A stretch of DNA of 64,000 nt from Pseudopithomyces maydicus (GCA_026873275.1 JANTUC010000009.1:1612001-1676000); one strand, 5' to 3'. Shown: positions 33,940-46,289, numbered from the stretch's first letter. A program made the numbers and translations. Notes: generated by a model not told the origin, from the sequence alone.

Positions 33940-35477
33940 CTATCCAGCCTGGTACAGACCCAGAGCCACAACATGCGGGTTGATCATGCTCAAGTTGAAC
34001 GGCGTCAAGAACATATCAGAATCCGTCAGCGCAATGAACGTCGTCCCGTTAACCGCAGGGTCGCCCTCATACACCTCGCCCGCAGGCTGGTACGTGTAAC
34101 CAGAGTTATTCCCCGTCGTCACGAGCGGCGTGTACGTCAAGTTGAGCTGCGACACCCAAGCGACGAACTGCGGCGCGCCCGCAGCGGTGTCAGTCACGTA
34201 CGAGTTATTGGGGCCAACGGCCTGGCCGGGCGCATCCCAGGTGAGGTTCACCTGACGGCCGGGGAAGGACAGCGGCTCGGAGCGGTTGCGCGCGATGGCT
34301 GGGCCGCACGAGTACCCCGTTGTGTTTACGTTGACGCAGGACTCGTCGGCGGGGATGTCGGAGCGGGAGGGGTCCGCGGTGCGGTTTCCGACGGTCTCCC
34401 ACGCGGCGGTATCATTTGGCGAGAAGCGGTTAGGGTTGGGTTGGTTCACGATGTGCAGGGCGGGGAAGTTCTGCCACGCGAGACGGGTCGTGTTCTCCGG
34501 GCAGGAGCTGATGTACGGCGCGAGATAGGTCCAGGCCCAGGACTGGGGGATGCCAGTCTCGAACCAGACGGGCATGGGGTGCAGGCCGAGCATCTGGCGG
34601 AAGGACATCTGCTGGCGGGCCTCGGTGGCGATGGATTGCGAGAGGAGGTTTGCGACCTCGCGGCTGTCGAGGTGGGCGAGGAAGCCCCAGACGCCGGACT
34701 CGCCCCAGCGGGTGAGCTTCTGGTTGAAGTCGATGAACTCGCGGACGGTGCGGAAGGGGTAGTTGTAGGTGCACTGGGGGGAGCCGACTCGCCGAGCATG
34801 TTGGAGAGGAGGGTGGCGTGGCCCATTTCTTGGATGGCCATGAATTGGATGTAGGAGCGGTCCTCGGCGGTGAGGCCGGCCTCGAGGAAGTCCTCCTCGG
34901 AGAAGACGGCAAGACCGTTGTTGAAGAGGTCGAGCTCGATCCATTCTTGGTACAGACCGAGAGTGATGGATTCATAGTCGAAGTCGCTGTTTACCATGTA
35001 TCGGGGCTCAGTTCCGTTGGTTCCAAGACCCCCTATGACAACGTTAGATGCTGGTTTAATTTCCATTCATGGATATCAAGACTCACCATTGGGTTGGTAG
35101 GGAATTGGCGCAGGGTTCTGAAGCTGGCCATTGGCATTGTAGTAGGTTGCCGTAGGGTTCGGCGGCAGAGGAGCAATGGCAGTTCCAATGGTAGTAGGTG
35201 CCTTTACAGCTCCAGTGGTAGTCGGGGTACCCGAGTAAGGTCCATGGCTGGTGGCACCAGTCACATCCGAGCTCCTTCGCGGAGGTGCTGACCCAGGAGT
35301 AGTCACGATCGCATTGATCTGTGAGTCCGGACCGAAAGTTTTTGCAGGTGCACCAGTGACTTCGGTGACAGAAACGTCAGGGAAGTCTCCGTCAGTGTAT
35401 CCGGGCACTTGAGGCGCCGGAGCTGCCAAGGCAAGCGCCGAAAGCAGTGTCGAAGCGTAGATGGCCTTGGTGAACAT
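33940..35477 (-). CDS. Ferritin-like secreted protein (LsdA/Rds1 family), one frameshift
   Basis: Two exons (35087-35477, 33940-35032; GTGAGT intron), about 494 residues if one base is restored. A signal peptide begins MFTKAIYASTLLSALALA, followed by a Pro/Thr-rich spacer. The ferritin-like helical domain follows: NSDFDYESITLGLYQEW, EMGHATLLSNMLG, then TVREFIDFNQKLTRWGESG and TEARQQMSFRQMLG, with Glu and His residues placed as in this family. The C-terminal beta-rich part has several N-x-S/T sites. Fungal relatives are linked to late sexual development (LsdA) and stress response (Rds1). The frame breaks at the G-run 34776-34781, where one base appears missing; both sides read well, so an assembly indel is likely. 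Confidence 0.88.
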
Positions 35478-36574
35478 CTTGACGGTTGATTGCGGTCGGA
35501 TGATACCACAGAGCATCTGGGGACGCGCAGGTTATATGCGGTACTCCACCATTGCTCGCTTGACTACTAAAGGGCCTTCGCCATCAACACGTAATAGTAC
35601 ACTGAGATTTTTCTCGGGATAGCCTTCAATTACCATGACTTCATGACATGCTGGAGGCGGCATTATGAGCGGTAATTCTTGTGGACTGGAGACTGACGCC
35701 ACAGGGACCTGCAGCGCGGCAAGCCCATTCGAACTTCGCGTGGAGGTGGGTCTCGGAATAAAAAACGGGCGAATCATATTCCATCGCCGATGATTTAAGG
35801 TTGAATAATCAACAGCTTTCTGTGGGGACGCGTGGTGACCAGGCCAAGCTTTTAACTGTGATGTATTGATGACCACAATGCCGCGGTTAGCTTATGGCAA
35901 AGCTAAGCTCCCACCCCAGCTTTGCCGATGAGATGGACAAATGAACATCGAGAACCGGAACATGGGCATGGCTTTGTCAGTTCGAAATTCCAGATTTCCG
36001 ATGTGGTCGGAGCGTTTTCAGTTTGCTGTCCGCGGAAGGCCATGGTAAACAAAACTGGGTCATGCAGAAATCCTTGTCTCAACACCACGACCACGGTCAA
36101 GGTATGGACATTCTGCCTGTCCTCTGATATGTCGGTAGTTTCATCCGGGATATTCGACGAACGCTTTACGGAGAAGTGAGGTCGATTTGACATTGGCACA
36201 GCGGGTGGTCGATGATTACCTAACACCAACTAAGCCTATTAAATCGATGACGAAAGAGCTGGACCGCCCGCTCGAGCATCACAAACCGTATGAGATGCGG
36301 CAAAAAGGCTGGATTAGTACTGATAGTATACACAATGGCTTGTGCGAATATTTGATATCGTTATTTTTCCAGGGATTGAATCAGGCAGTTCTTTACGATG
36401 CACTAACGGAGCCGCTGTGCAGCTCTCGCAAAGTACATACATATGCACTACCTAGGTATCCTCATGAACATGCCCCGAGCATGATCAAAATGTACAGCTC
36501 GATCGATTCAAAATCCCAGATCCCCAAGATTCATTCAATTCTGGTCGCAAACGCGTCCACCACGCGTCCACTAA
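35478..36574. other. Intergenic region
   Basis: 1.1 kb; left part is the promoter of the ferritin-like gene. ORFs at 35532-35876 (minus) and 36187-36678 (plus) lack recognisable domains or splice support. ACGCGT occurs near 35827 and twice near 36549-36565, the latter just beyond the Trm1 stop, so probably not regulatory. Confidence 0.5.
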
Positions 36575-38708
36575 CTATCTTGCCCGAGACATGGGACCCC
36601 AGTTCTCACGTGGGGCTGCTTGGTAGCGTACATATTTTCCCTTATCCAAATCTCTGCCCAGCGTCTCGTCAAACTTGACCTCGAAATTGACATCCATATA
36701 TGTCGGGCGATCCTGACCGTTTGTCCCCGGCCCTGCCTGTTCTGTGCCTCCCGTGCTTGAGCCTGTACCGTTTAGGGCATTGTCCAGCATCTCCCCGGGA
36801 CTAGCTGTTCCTTCCGCAGCCGAAGCCTCTGCCGCGGGTTGACCTTGTTTTTGATCTTCTTTCGCTGGAGCGTTTTGGTGAGCGCTTCCTTTCGACATGA
36901 TAGCATGGCCCGCGCTGTTCGGCTTGAGTGGGTTCTTCAACGGCGCCTTTTGACGCACCCATTCAAGCATGATATGCCACACGTCACGCCACGATGCATC
37001 AGTCTTGATAGAGCCCGGCCTACAATGACTCATGGTTACCCTGAAGCCAGCATGGCGGAGAGCACCTCGCAGTGCGGCAGTTGGAGGTGCGGAACAATGC
37101 ACAATCCTAGAGGCCGAGCTAGTCGTGAAAAAGAATGGGTGGTGGTCTAGCACAGACGGATCGGCCTTTGGAATAAGGGGATCTAAGCGCTCTGTCTCCT
37201 TCTTTTTGCCCGATTTATCCTCGGCTCCGAAAGTTATCTCTTCGAGTGCGGTGTGCAGCATGCCTTCGATGCGGTCCATGGTAGGATATGTCTCGCGATC
37301 GACGTCTTTTAATTGCGCCAAAACACGTTTGATGAACTCGGGATTGTGTATCGGGCCGCCATACATCGGACCCGACAACTATATCCGTTAGTCTGGATCG
37401 TTGAAAAGGCGGAAATGAACTTACGTGAGTTTTGAAGCCGCAATGCTCGCAGTGCTCATCAGCAGATGGACCATGGGCAAAGCCATGCTTATAAAATGTG
37501 CTGTTGTTTTTAGCCTTTTGCTCCCTATGTCTGGCTAGAAACTGTGTCTTCCAAGCCCCGCAACCGTTATCACAATGATATACGAGCATGGTCTTACCAG
37601 CCAGGAATTTGACATCGTTGGGTGACTTTCGCACCCTCACAAAAACACGGATATAGTAGTCAATGGACAACGAGAGAAGAGGCTCTATTGCCATGCCGTA
37701 TCTTGCTGCTGATTGTGCGATGGCATGCAAAATGAGACGGAGGCCTCCTTCGTGGCAGGAATCGCCAGTCAGCGGCAAGCCTCCGTATAACGAGAATGTC
37801 TTCTCCAAGTAGCCGTGGGAGGCAAAGATAGCAGAGTCAGTGCAAGTGACGCAGAGCATGCCCTCATCATTGATAGCTTGTATAGCTGAGTCTATGAAGG
37901 GAGATGCAGTTCCATACGGATCAAGATCGATTACGTCGTATCCCTTCTTGTCACAGAAACTATACATGTATGCAATCGCATTGCCGGTATGCGCTTGAAT
38001 CTTGTTCTCCAGCTTGTTGTGCTTGACATTGAGCGCGATCGACTGAGTGGCCTTCTCTGACATGTCATTGGCTGTGACCGAGGTCGCAAACGGGATTTCC
38101 TTCGCATATCGAAGCGCGCGAAGGCCAGTCGCAGAGAGAGCGTCAAGTATGGTGAAAGTGGGTTTCCAGGTGCCAGATTTATCCGCCCCGGTAGAGTGGG
38201 CATCTACACCGTCAACTCCAGACATTACGGTATCCACGATATCTTCTGCGCTCTTCCTGCGCTTCGCTACAGCTCCCTCGGGGTTCTCAGCAGCCTCGGT
38301 TTCGTTCAGCTTCCTCTTGCTTGCAGAAGCCCCGTCAAGTTGTCCAGCGGCCTCCAGCTCTTTGTTGTCATCCTTTCCGCCCTTGTTATCGGATTTCTTC
38401 TTTCTCTTGTCAGCTTTCTTCTTCTGCTGCTCGTGCTTTTCTTGCCTCCGCAGTATCAAGTCATCGCCAAATGTCTTGATAGCCAGAACACTTAGATCGC
38501 GGTTGAACTGCTGAATAGGGTTGTAGAAAACCTGCTGCTTCTGAGTGTCCTCCTTTGACATGCGCGGGTCGGTGGTTGTGGGCGTGTCGTGAGGCACGAG
38601 GATGTGCGCCAGTCCTTCTTTGATAGTCGTATATTCCTTTCCCTCATGTTGAACGCTCTGCCCCGCTTGTGGAGGAGCTTCAATGGAAACGTGTTGTGTC
38701 TCGGCCAT
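36575..38708 (-). CDS. trm1: tRNA (guanine26-N2)-dimethyltransferase Trm1
   Basis: Two exons (37425-38708, 36575-37378; 46-base GTAAGT intron), 695 residues. It forms N2,N2-dimethylguanosine at position 26 of tRNAs using S-adenosylmethionine. Family motifs are in order: VFYNPIQQFNRDLSVLAI, a Lys-rich insert, LDALSATGLRALRYAKE (SAM site), DVIDLDPYGTASPFIDSA, TDSAIFA, CHEGGLRLILHAIA, then a Cys-rich zinc site (CDNGCGAW and CEHCGFKTH). The end is a long low-complexity tail preceding a conserved block. Upstream of the ATG the frame stays open to 38963 and encodes an Arg-rich, nearly acid-free stretch without another ATG. Yeast Trm1 is targeted to both nucleus and mitochondria. Confidence 0.95.
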
Positions 38709-39331
38709 AGTCGTAAATCGTCTGCAAGGAAGTGGTATGTTCGTAGGTGGGGTGACGTGTATTGCGCATCGACGACGGGTATTAGAGGTCCATATGCGGG
38801 GGTTAAGGCGAGCTGGGAGCGCACATGAAGTGGCGATCCGGAAGAATAATGCGGCCAGCTTCGTCTGGTATGTAGACAACGAATTATGCTGTGCAGGGAA
38901 TGTAGGTAGTAAACGAGATTGAAGCTGGCGCTGGTCGCAAAGCTCCAAAACTTTTTGGCTCACGATTAAGCTTAAATGTTAGCGCCTTGGCATCGGAGCT
39001 CCCCTTCCCCGCAGCTACCCAAAGGTCCAAATAAATCACTGATCGCCGCGCGGGAACATGCACCAGTGTGTTAGTGCTTCATAACGAGCTTTGCCTCCTA
39101 CAACGCGGTGTTGGAATACAGATATGCACATAAGAATTGATTATGGTCGGAGTTGGCGATTTAGCATGTAGGAATACGATGGCTGCCTAGAATAGCCCCT
39201 AAAACAGCCATCGTCTGACGCCCCCGCGCACTGCATAAAGGATGCCGAATCCCCCTCACTCGTGGCCTTACTGTCGTTCATTTGCACTGTAACTACTTTC
39301 TTTATTGCTGATTTTCGTACTACCTTGAGCT
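38709..39331. promoter_or_regulatory. Divergent promoter region (Trm1 / PPSY membrane protein)
   Basis: 623 bases between divergent start codons. Part of it continues the Trm1 reading frame. No clear TATA box; a GCATAAAG lies at 39233-39240, about 95 bases before the plus-strand start. Confidence 0.45.
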
Positions 39332-40595
39332 ATGGGTAAACCACAGCCACCGGCCGCTCCGTATCGCGATGATCCGGATGCCGTATCACTGCACACAACA
39401 CCTGACGATTACCACTACGACGATGCACCCGAGATCACAGATGCATTGCCTCCGTCGTACAGCGATAGCCAAAGCTCAAGCTCGGCTGCCGAGCCTGCGC
39501 CTATCCGTCATATCACGCCTGTCGCGGGACGAAGTGATCACTCGGCCGGTTACCAACTTAAGATGGGAAAAGTTCAAGTAGAAGAGACAAAGAATATCAG
39601 TAATCCGAGATACGATACGGATCCGGTAGTGCTCGAGGAGGCGGTACGCACGCTTGCTGGAGAGGCGCCTTATCCGCTGGTATATATCTTGGGCACACAC
39701 AAAGAGACAAGGAAGAACGGCGATAAAAAAGAAACCAAAGATGTTACCGATTTCAGGCTCGTTATGGACCTACGAAGGTACCTCAATGTATCTGCAATGA
39801 GTCTTGAGACGGTTGAAAACGGCGAGAAGACGTACCGTGGGTCTATCTTGAAGTGTCAGGCGCCTGGGCAACAGCAGGCCATTGAGGTTGGCAACACTAA
39901 ACCAGGGCTTAAGGAGTGGTGCCATCTTTACTGCGCGTCGCCGAGGATGCTGAGGAGATTCCGCCTGAGCCGTGTCGTACGTGATCCAGACCATATCACT
40001 GTGAAGTTTGCTGACGTAATATGCTACACAGATAACTGGCTTCAATGAAGAGTATCTTAAGAACCGCATCGAAGGTCTAATCCGTAGCACGAACTATCGC
40101 GGTCATGTTCTTGTGTCATTTCCAATCGAGAATAAGAACATCGATATATACACGACGAATCGCATCAATCAGTGGCGCCTAACCACCTGGATCCGCTGGG
40201 TATTCTACCTGACGTTTCTTTGGATATTCACCTGGCCAGCGCTCTTCTTCGCCACTAAGAACTGGGAAGTTGTACGTGCTGAATGGCAATGGTCTGCTAC
40301 CGATAGCCAAGGAACCAAGCGGTACACGACGGTCAGCGAGGAGTCATGGTTCGAAAAATGGCATGTGGGTATCAGACGTCTTGTGTTGGACCGCTTCCAA
40401 GGTGAAGCGAGCGATGAGGTTCTGTGTGGCGTGATGGCAAGACCCGAGGATCCGCCTATGCCGGGAAATATCCGAACTGGTCATGAAGGCATAGATACTG
40501 CGGCCAATCTACTCACGCAGGGTTTTCAGGTCGCTCGTGCTCTTTCCAGCGGCAGTGGAAGGGGACTGCAGGGAGGATGGGGTTACGATACGTGA
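39332..40595 (+). CDS. Conserved fungal protein with PPSY motif and membrane segment
   Basis: Two exons (39332-39976, 40032-40595; GTACGT donor, ACACAG acceptor), 402 residues. The N-terminal 75 residues are acidic and Ser/Pro-rich with an L-P-P-S-Y motif, the type bound by WW-domain ubiquitin ligases such as Rsp5. A mixed alpha/beta region follows, and near residue 265 there is one hydrophobic segment (WVFYLTFLWIFTWPALFFA). The end is Gly/Ser-rich with an amphipathic helix. I recognise the arrangement as common in Pezizomycotina but know no assigned function. The single membrane segment and PPSY motif suggest a membrane adaptor, which is inference. Confidence 0.8.
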
Positions 40596-41806
40596 TGATC
40601 GGCAGTCTGCACAGCTGCATTGTCCACCTATTGTTTCTGAAACTACCTCAATATTTGCTGCTGCGAGAATCCGGATGTTTTCCGTTATCCGAAGTGTGGA
40701 GGCTTCATACGGTTGAAGAATTTTGCCATCTTGCCAGTTCTATTTTCCCATCACATTTTAGACATTATACGATAGGTTTGCCATCACAAAATCAATATTC
40801 CTTCAGGATGGTACGTAATCTGGACACACACAAGTCCGTCTTGGAAATCACTAGTTAATACTCGAATGATGAATCACCCTTTGTAACCCGCAAATACTTC
40901 GCATTATACTGCAGGATATACGAGTAGACGTCTCAGTCAGTAGGACCCGAGTATACCAATAAACCGAGACGACGCTCGAAAGCGGCAGGTCACAGTTCTA
41001 CTCGATCCGCAAAAGTGTAGACTATCGCTTAGTTCGTTCCTTATTCTGACAGCGTTTACCCTTTTTACATTCCCCATACTCTGGCTCTGCTTTTGCAACC
41101 TTGCGAAGTGGGATTGTCCCCAGATGCAGTCGGCTAAAAATATCCCGCCCCACAAAATTCGCAGGCGCAGCACCACTCAGTTGCGCTGTCATCTTTTCGC
41201 CGGTGCTGGTTTTCGCGAATTTTCGTGGGTTTTACCTACCATCGTCCAATCGTGTTGTAAGCTGTTCAGCCTCAGCCGGGCGATCACTCATGCCGCCGCG
41301 ATGGTTACGCCACCGTGAATCGTCATTGTCATTCGTCAACCAAACTCGACTCACAAGAAGATAACCTTCTATACAAAGTTTCAGTGGAGAATAGTGAACT
41401 AGCAATTACTTCTTCGATACTAAGAGACCATCTTGCAAAGTGCCCCACAAGCAACGCAACAGCACGGGCCTTTAACAATGTCCTGATAGAGCAGCCTTGC
41501 AAGGGGCAGGCCTGCTATGCAACTGAACGTAACATCAAAACCAGCGGGTGATCTACACACTAACGCCAGGCCACCTCATTCTAGTAACGTTGGATTCGCA
41601 CATCGGACCACACCGGGAGACTAGCAGTCACATTACCATACACAGAAACATCTGCGCCACTCAGTCCAACAACACATCTCCATGTATAAGTATAACTGAG
41701 TACCTCACCCACTCTACCACTCATCTCATCCATCATATCGACTCAGCAGCTTCACCAAACAGCTTTACTTCTACCTCACGACCCGCCCACCCCAAGCAAA
41801 CCAACC
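40596..41806. other. Intergenic region
   Basis: 1.2 kb. A TATAAG about 120 bases before the next start may be its core promoter. The rest holds only short unsupported frames. Confidence 0.5.
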
Positions 41807-42229
41807 ATGCACTTCACCACCACCACCACCATCCTCGCCCTCCTCGGCGCCGTCTCCGCCCTCCCCTCCCCCAACACCCCCCGCGCCTCCATAACCGCCG
41901 TCTTCTATCCCGAGCCCAACTTCCAGGGCGAACCCACCTATATGAGCGGTCTGCCCAACAACAAGTGCACCGAGATCACCGAGGGCATCGTCGTGGGGAG
42001 CTTTTCCGTTGAGAGCGGCGCGCTGTGCAGGTTGACGTAGTGAGTTTTTACCCAAGTTCGAGTCTGAGAGGGAGGGGGAGTGGGAGTGGGAATATGTGCT
42101 GATAGAGGTAGCAACTCGGATACTTGCTCGACCCATGGGGATGTTATCGTTTTCCCGGATACGCCGGTGGCGGATTTGACTGGGAAGAATGTTTCGCATT
42201 TGTTGTGCCAGGAGTGCTCGAACTGCTAG
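41807..42229 (+). CDS. Small secreted cysteine-rich protein, beta/gamma-crystallin-like
   Basis: Two exons (41807-42039, 42112-42229; GTGAGT donor, GGTAG acceptor), 116 residues. Signal peptide MHFTTTTTILALLGAVSA, then a probable LPSP processing region. The mature part starts with VFYPEPNFQGEPTYMSG, which matches the Tyr/Phe-x-Gly Greek-key pattern of beta/gamma-crystallins and the crystallin-like antimicrobial proteins of microbes. Six Cys lie in the mature part, five of them after residue 70, enough for three disulphides. Size, secretion and Cys content fit a candidate effector or antimicrobial protein; neither role is shown. Without splicing the frame stops just after exon 1, so simple ORF calling loses the Cys-rich end. 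Confidence 0.78.
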
Positions 42230-42457
42230 GGTGGAGTGTGTTAGGGGGAAGACTGACAGGGCAGGGGATGGGGTTGTTTTGTTGGATGGCTTGGGTGGTG
42301 GTAATGACGGTCCATTAGCGGTGGAACTTGATAACGCTCCTTATTATAGTAATGAAAGTGATAGAGGATATGTGGTCTTGGATGATGTGTACGTGTTCGT
42401 TGCTTAGTTAGGGTATCAATCTGAAATATAGGTAGAAAGAAGAACAGTAGCTATCTA

Positions 42458-44834
42458 TCAGTACAGTGTGACACACGTACCCCATTGATTAAGCTGTTGC
42501 CCCACAATAACAAAACCCCATATCGGCACAACAAAGATACTCCAAGGATAGCACATAATGAGCAGAGAAGTGTAGAAATCCACAAAACCTAGTTTCATCA
42601 TCCCACCTATAAGTTCCATTGGCACTCTCACAAGGATCGTAATAGTGTCTTGAATGTTGAAAAAGGGTACCAGAAAACCGATCACAATTCCTAGTGCCAG
42701 CCACATCATTAGGATAACTTGCTCGGTGAGGGAGCTTGAGCCAGCGTGAAATTTAGACAGCAAACCTATGATGAATATGGAAAGACTACTAATAATGATG
42801 CCGAGAGTTGCTTGCGTGATGAGCCAACGGAGCTGGATATCACATTCTTTCCTCTTTTGGAGGTGGGAGGGTATATGCTGTACATCTACTCTTAAGGGGA
42901 GTTGTACTGCCGAAGACGTAGTGAAGGTGCTAGACACGAGAACTTGAACGTCATCCTGGCGTTGGAATCGTTCACATGCTCGGAACGACAAGTGCGGAAG
43001 ATTGTCTTGGCGGATTTTCTCTGAAAAAGACAATATAATAGGCTTAAAGAGTATTGAGAAAAAGGCTCGTCTCGCCATTGTCTTTATGGTTCGAATTTCT
43101 CTGATCGACGCTGCCTTGGAAAACCCTTTTGATTTGTTCCGTATGGCTTTAAAGTCTTTCCAGGTTTTTTAGGGTGTCGCAAAAGTTTCCAGTAAATGAT
43201 GAACATGAATACTATAGCGCCGAACGGGCCAAATCTATCCATCCTTTTGGCTAATTGTTGTATAGAAGACGTGGAAGACGTGCTTTCTAGAACGTCTTTG
43301 ACAGCATTTACTGGTTTAATGAAGTATGACTCTTCGACAGAGTTTAGGGATTGCTCCACCAAAAGACAAGATAGTTCAGAGCGTTTCACAGTTGGATCAT
43401 GACTCCTGGAAGATGCAGGCTGCTCTTGAGGCTCCAATTGGGCAGGCAATGCTCGCTCACAAACAATTATGTCTCTCTCTTCCCGTTCCCTAGAGTGCAG
43501 TGTGTTGTAAAACGAGAGAAACGATCGACCGAGAATACCGGGCGCTAACCCTTTCCAATTAGAACCGAATCCCGAGCTGTAACCTGTGTCATCGTCTGAT
43601 GCTTTTACTGGAATTACGTGTCCAACAACACCGATGAAAACACCTCCAGCATCGATGGCTTCCTGCATAGTTCCGGAAGATACCATGTAGATCGATGGAT
43701 AGTCAGGTGTGAAAAGGTGGCTAATACCGTTCGTCAAAGACATAATCGCGTAAGGTAATGGTACGAAAGCGAAAGAAGCGAATCCCCATCGATTGACCTG
43801 GTCTCCTCGGTGAAGCCATAGTGTATATGATGCTACAAGCAATTGAGCAATAGACGCTAATATTTTGAGCATGCTGTACGAAGAGGCAATCTCGCATTGC
43901 GCAGTCCCAACCTCTAATGGATCCAGGGTTGCTCGCACAACGGTGTTGCGGGGAAGAATTGCAAACGAGTAACCATCGGGGAGGCTGTAGCTTCCGTGAA
44001 TGGTGGTCAAGGCAGGGTCCACAATATTTCGACCCCAAAGCGTGTCAAAGAACGTCCACCAAACACTCTGATTTTCCTTGAGCCAAGTTGGCTGATAAAT
44101 TTTCAAAATTGTCTCTGGTAAGATGTTAATATACGGAAAGCAGGATACAGAGTGTAGATATTACCTTGAGGATGCAGTTCAGGTGGGCTAGCAGATCCAC
44201 TGTTCTCTTGAACATTCGCTTCCCCGCCATCATCTTGTCCTTCGGCTAAGCTCGCTACATCTCGAACGGTATCTCTTCGCATTAACCGTAGCTCAAGACC
44301 CAACGATTCTTGTATTGCCTCTTTGTTCATTGTCGAAAGTCTTGCTGGAATGCTACCTTCTCCTTCAGCTGGTCGCCAGTTAGCATTTCGCACAACTATG
44401 CATAAGGCACCTGCTTTGCATGCTTTATCCAGACTAGACTCTTCCTGCATCCACTTATTGACACGTAGTATCTTCGAGACAACCTTTCTGCAGAATGTGG
44501 ACGAAGAAAAATTGCGGACGATGGCGTTCATTCCACGCATGAGTCCTGATGTGGGGAAAAGCAAGGCCAGGATCATGTTAAACGCAGTCAGTTGCCATTT
44601 TTCTCCTGGAGTAGATTGGACCGTTGCGATATGTGCAGCAAAGTTCCCAAGAAGAAAAGTAGCAAGAGATGGCCACGTGAGAGGGTAACATAATATTCTG
44701 TCCGATCCATGTTGTGACGTTTCGTTCGCAGCTTTGACTGTGAAATCGATCTTCGGGGCATCGCTATTAGACCATCGAATCGCAGCGACGCATTCGAACA
44801 GTGAGATCAGAATCAAATTTATCGGGCGCGGCAT
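42458..44834 (-). CDS. Multi-pass membrane protein, one frameshift
   Basis: Two exons (44165-44834, 42458-44114; GTAATA donor, ACCAG acceptor), about 775 residues once one base is restored. Family not recognised. The N-terminus (MPRPINLILISLFECVAA) is a signal peptide or first membrane segment. Further hydrophobic segments occur near LATFLLGNFAAHIATV, FNMILALLFPTSGLM, ILASIAQLLVASYTLWL, FGAIVFMFIIYWKLL and three to four times in the last 200 residues. The frame breaks at the T-run 43165-43170: with six bases the protein would stop 28 codons later, with seven it runs on through a basic linker into the last membrane block. A separate gene starting five bases after that stop is not credible. A TATATATA lies about 70 bases upstream. 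Confidence 0.7.
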
Positions 44835-45437
44835 CTTATGGTACTCCAAACATCCAAAGCAAACAGTTGGTCAATATCTAAGTGTGTCGCAATACGATAG
44901 AGTATATATATGTCCAACAGTGCATGCCGAAAATAAGGTTGCAAGGCTGAAACCAGCTGAACATCAGGGCTCCTAAGCGGTCAAGCCTCGTCGGGCGGCA
45001 AATATATAACGGAGGCGGTTGGACGCCTTTGCCCAGTTGGCGGCATATTCATTCAGCTGAGCTCGTATTGACCACTTACTTGAGGAAAGAAGACCGCTTT
45101 TAGTTTCATCGCGAACAAGTATGGTGGTGAGCGCGGACGCCTTGATTCGCTCTCGTCGAACATTTCAAGGCATCTCAAGAGCTGAGACCCCAAAACTATC
45201 GGGATACATTTAATCGCCATTATCATCGCATAGTAGTTTTGAGATTGGGAAAGGCGTGGTCATGTGGTGTGGTGGTAGTGCCTTGGTCGTCACGCCCAGA
45301 CGCGACGCGTTCCTGGAACGTGGCAATGACGTAATTCATGCTTACCAGGAATCTGCATATTCAACACCCAACCTCTTTCCCCTAGCAATACATGTACTTT
45401 GTAGACTCACTCATAAAACATCAAATCAGTAGTAAAA
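44835..45437. other. Intergenic region between divergent genes
   Basis: 603 bases holding both promoters. TATATATA at about 44903-44910 probably serves the minus-strand gene. Nothing else recognised. Confidence 0.5.
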
Positions 45438-45923
45438 ATGTTTCGCGTAGCATCTGGTACTGTTCAACGTGCAACACGTCGTGCTGTACAAACTCCAACA
45501 AGGCGACAGTACGCGACTCAATACGAAAAGCGTAGGGACGAGACGCTGAAGACATCTTCTCGGCTTACATGGTGAGTAACTTTCCATAAATTGCCCATAA
45601 TGGTGCTTTACTGAGCTACTATAAGGATGATTGTCCCTGTTGCAGCTGCTGCCGGACTCTCTTACCAATACTACGACTTTAATTCTACCTCTTCTTGGCC
45701 AGCGCCCAATGGTCATGCGAAGACAGTCCACGAGAAACATTCAGACTTGGAGGCACCAAAGCCCGTTGAAGATAGACATGGAGACACAGTAGCGAAGCAC
45801 TCGATCGCGGCACATAAAAATCAGAACAAGGTCCGGGAGGGTGTCTTCAAGGGCGGCGAGTTCGATAATCATCTGCAGAAGCATTCTCCAGGCGAGCCGG
45901 GGAAAGACTTTGAGAAGAAGTAA
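45438..45923 (+). CDS. Small mitochondrial-type membrane protein
   Basis: Two exons (45438-45571, 45626-45923; GTGAGT donor, ATAAG acceptor), 143 residues. The first 40 residues are rich in Arg, Thr and Ala with no acidic residue until R-R-D-E (MFRVASGTVQRATRRAVQTP), a typical mitochondrial presequence ending near R-R-Q-Y-A. One hydrophobic segment follows (WMIVPVAAAAGLSY, residues about 45-58), then a hydrophilic His/Lys/Glu-rich tail ending DFEKK. Probably an inner-membrane protein of unknown role. No family recognised. Confidence 0.75.
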
Positions 45924-46289
45924 AGAAAACGGAGCGTATATCACATACCGCTCGTGTACATAACCATGTTATTAATTCGTGTTTTCTTTTGTGACAACTC
46001 CGCGCTCTACAATTCACGGCTAAGAAGTGGATCGTGCTATTCAATTCAACATCATTCCAACAACTGTATCAAATGATATATATGAAGAGCGACAAGTTGC
46101 GGTGTTGGCGACAAACATGTAATTTGATTCCATTTGTTCAAGGCCTTCACAGAAGGCATGTCTATATAAGATCCGACCTACAATTACTTCTTGCCTGACA
46201 GACAATCCATCATACTACACCAACTAAAACTATCATATCGACTATCATAACACTACCCCACAATTGCTCCTCACACCACAATAGCCAAC
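45924..46289. other. Intergenic region
   Basis: 366 bases; a TATATAAG at 46163-46170 lies about 120 bases upstream of the next start and is a good TATA box. Confidence 0.55.

Noticed and set aside
35532..36678. ORFs between the ferritin-like gene and Trm1.
   Set aside because: They lie in promoter and 3' regions, have no recognisable motifs and overlap on opposite strands.
42458..43078. Separate gene for the C-terminal membrane block starting at its own ATG.
   Set aside because: It would begin five bases after the previous stop, and the open frame extends upstream to the six-T run; one gene with a single-base indel is simpler.
43160..43180. Programmed -1 ribosomal frameshift at the A/T run.
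   Set aside because: The sequence in zero frame is not X-XXY-YYZ, and the same kind of single-base defect occurs at homopolymers in four other genes.
45240..45310. GTGGTGGTAGTGCC stretch considered as a tRNA D-arm.
   Set aside because: No acceptor stem or TTCGA-type B box is present at the right distance.
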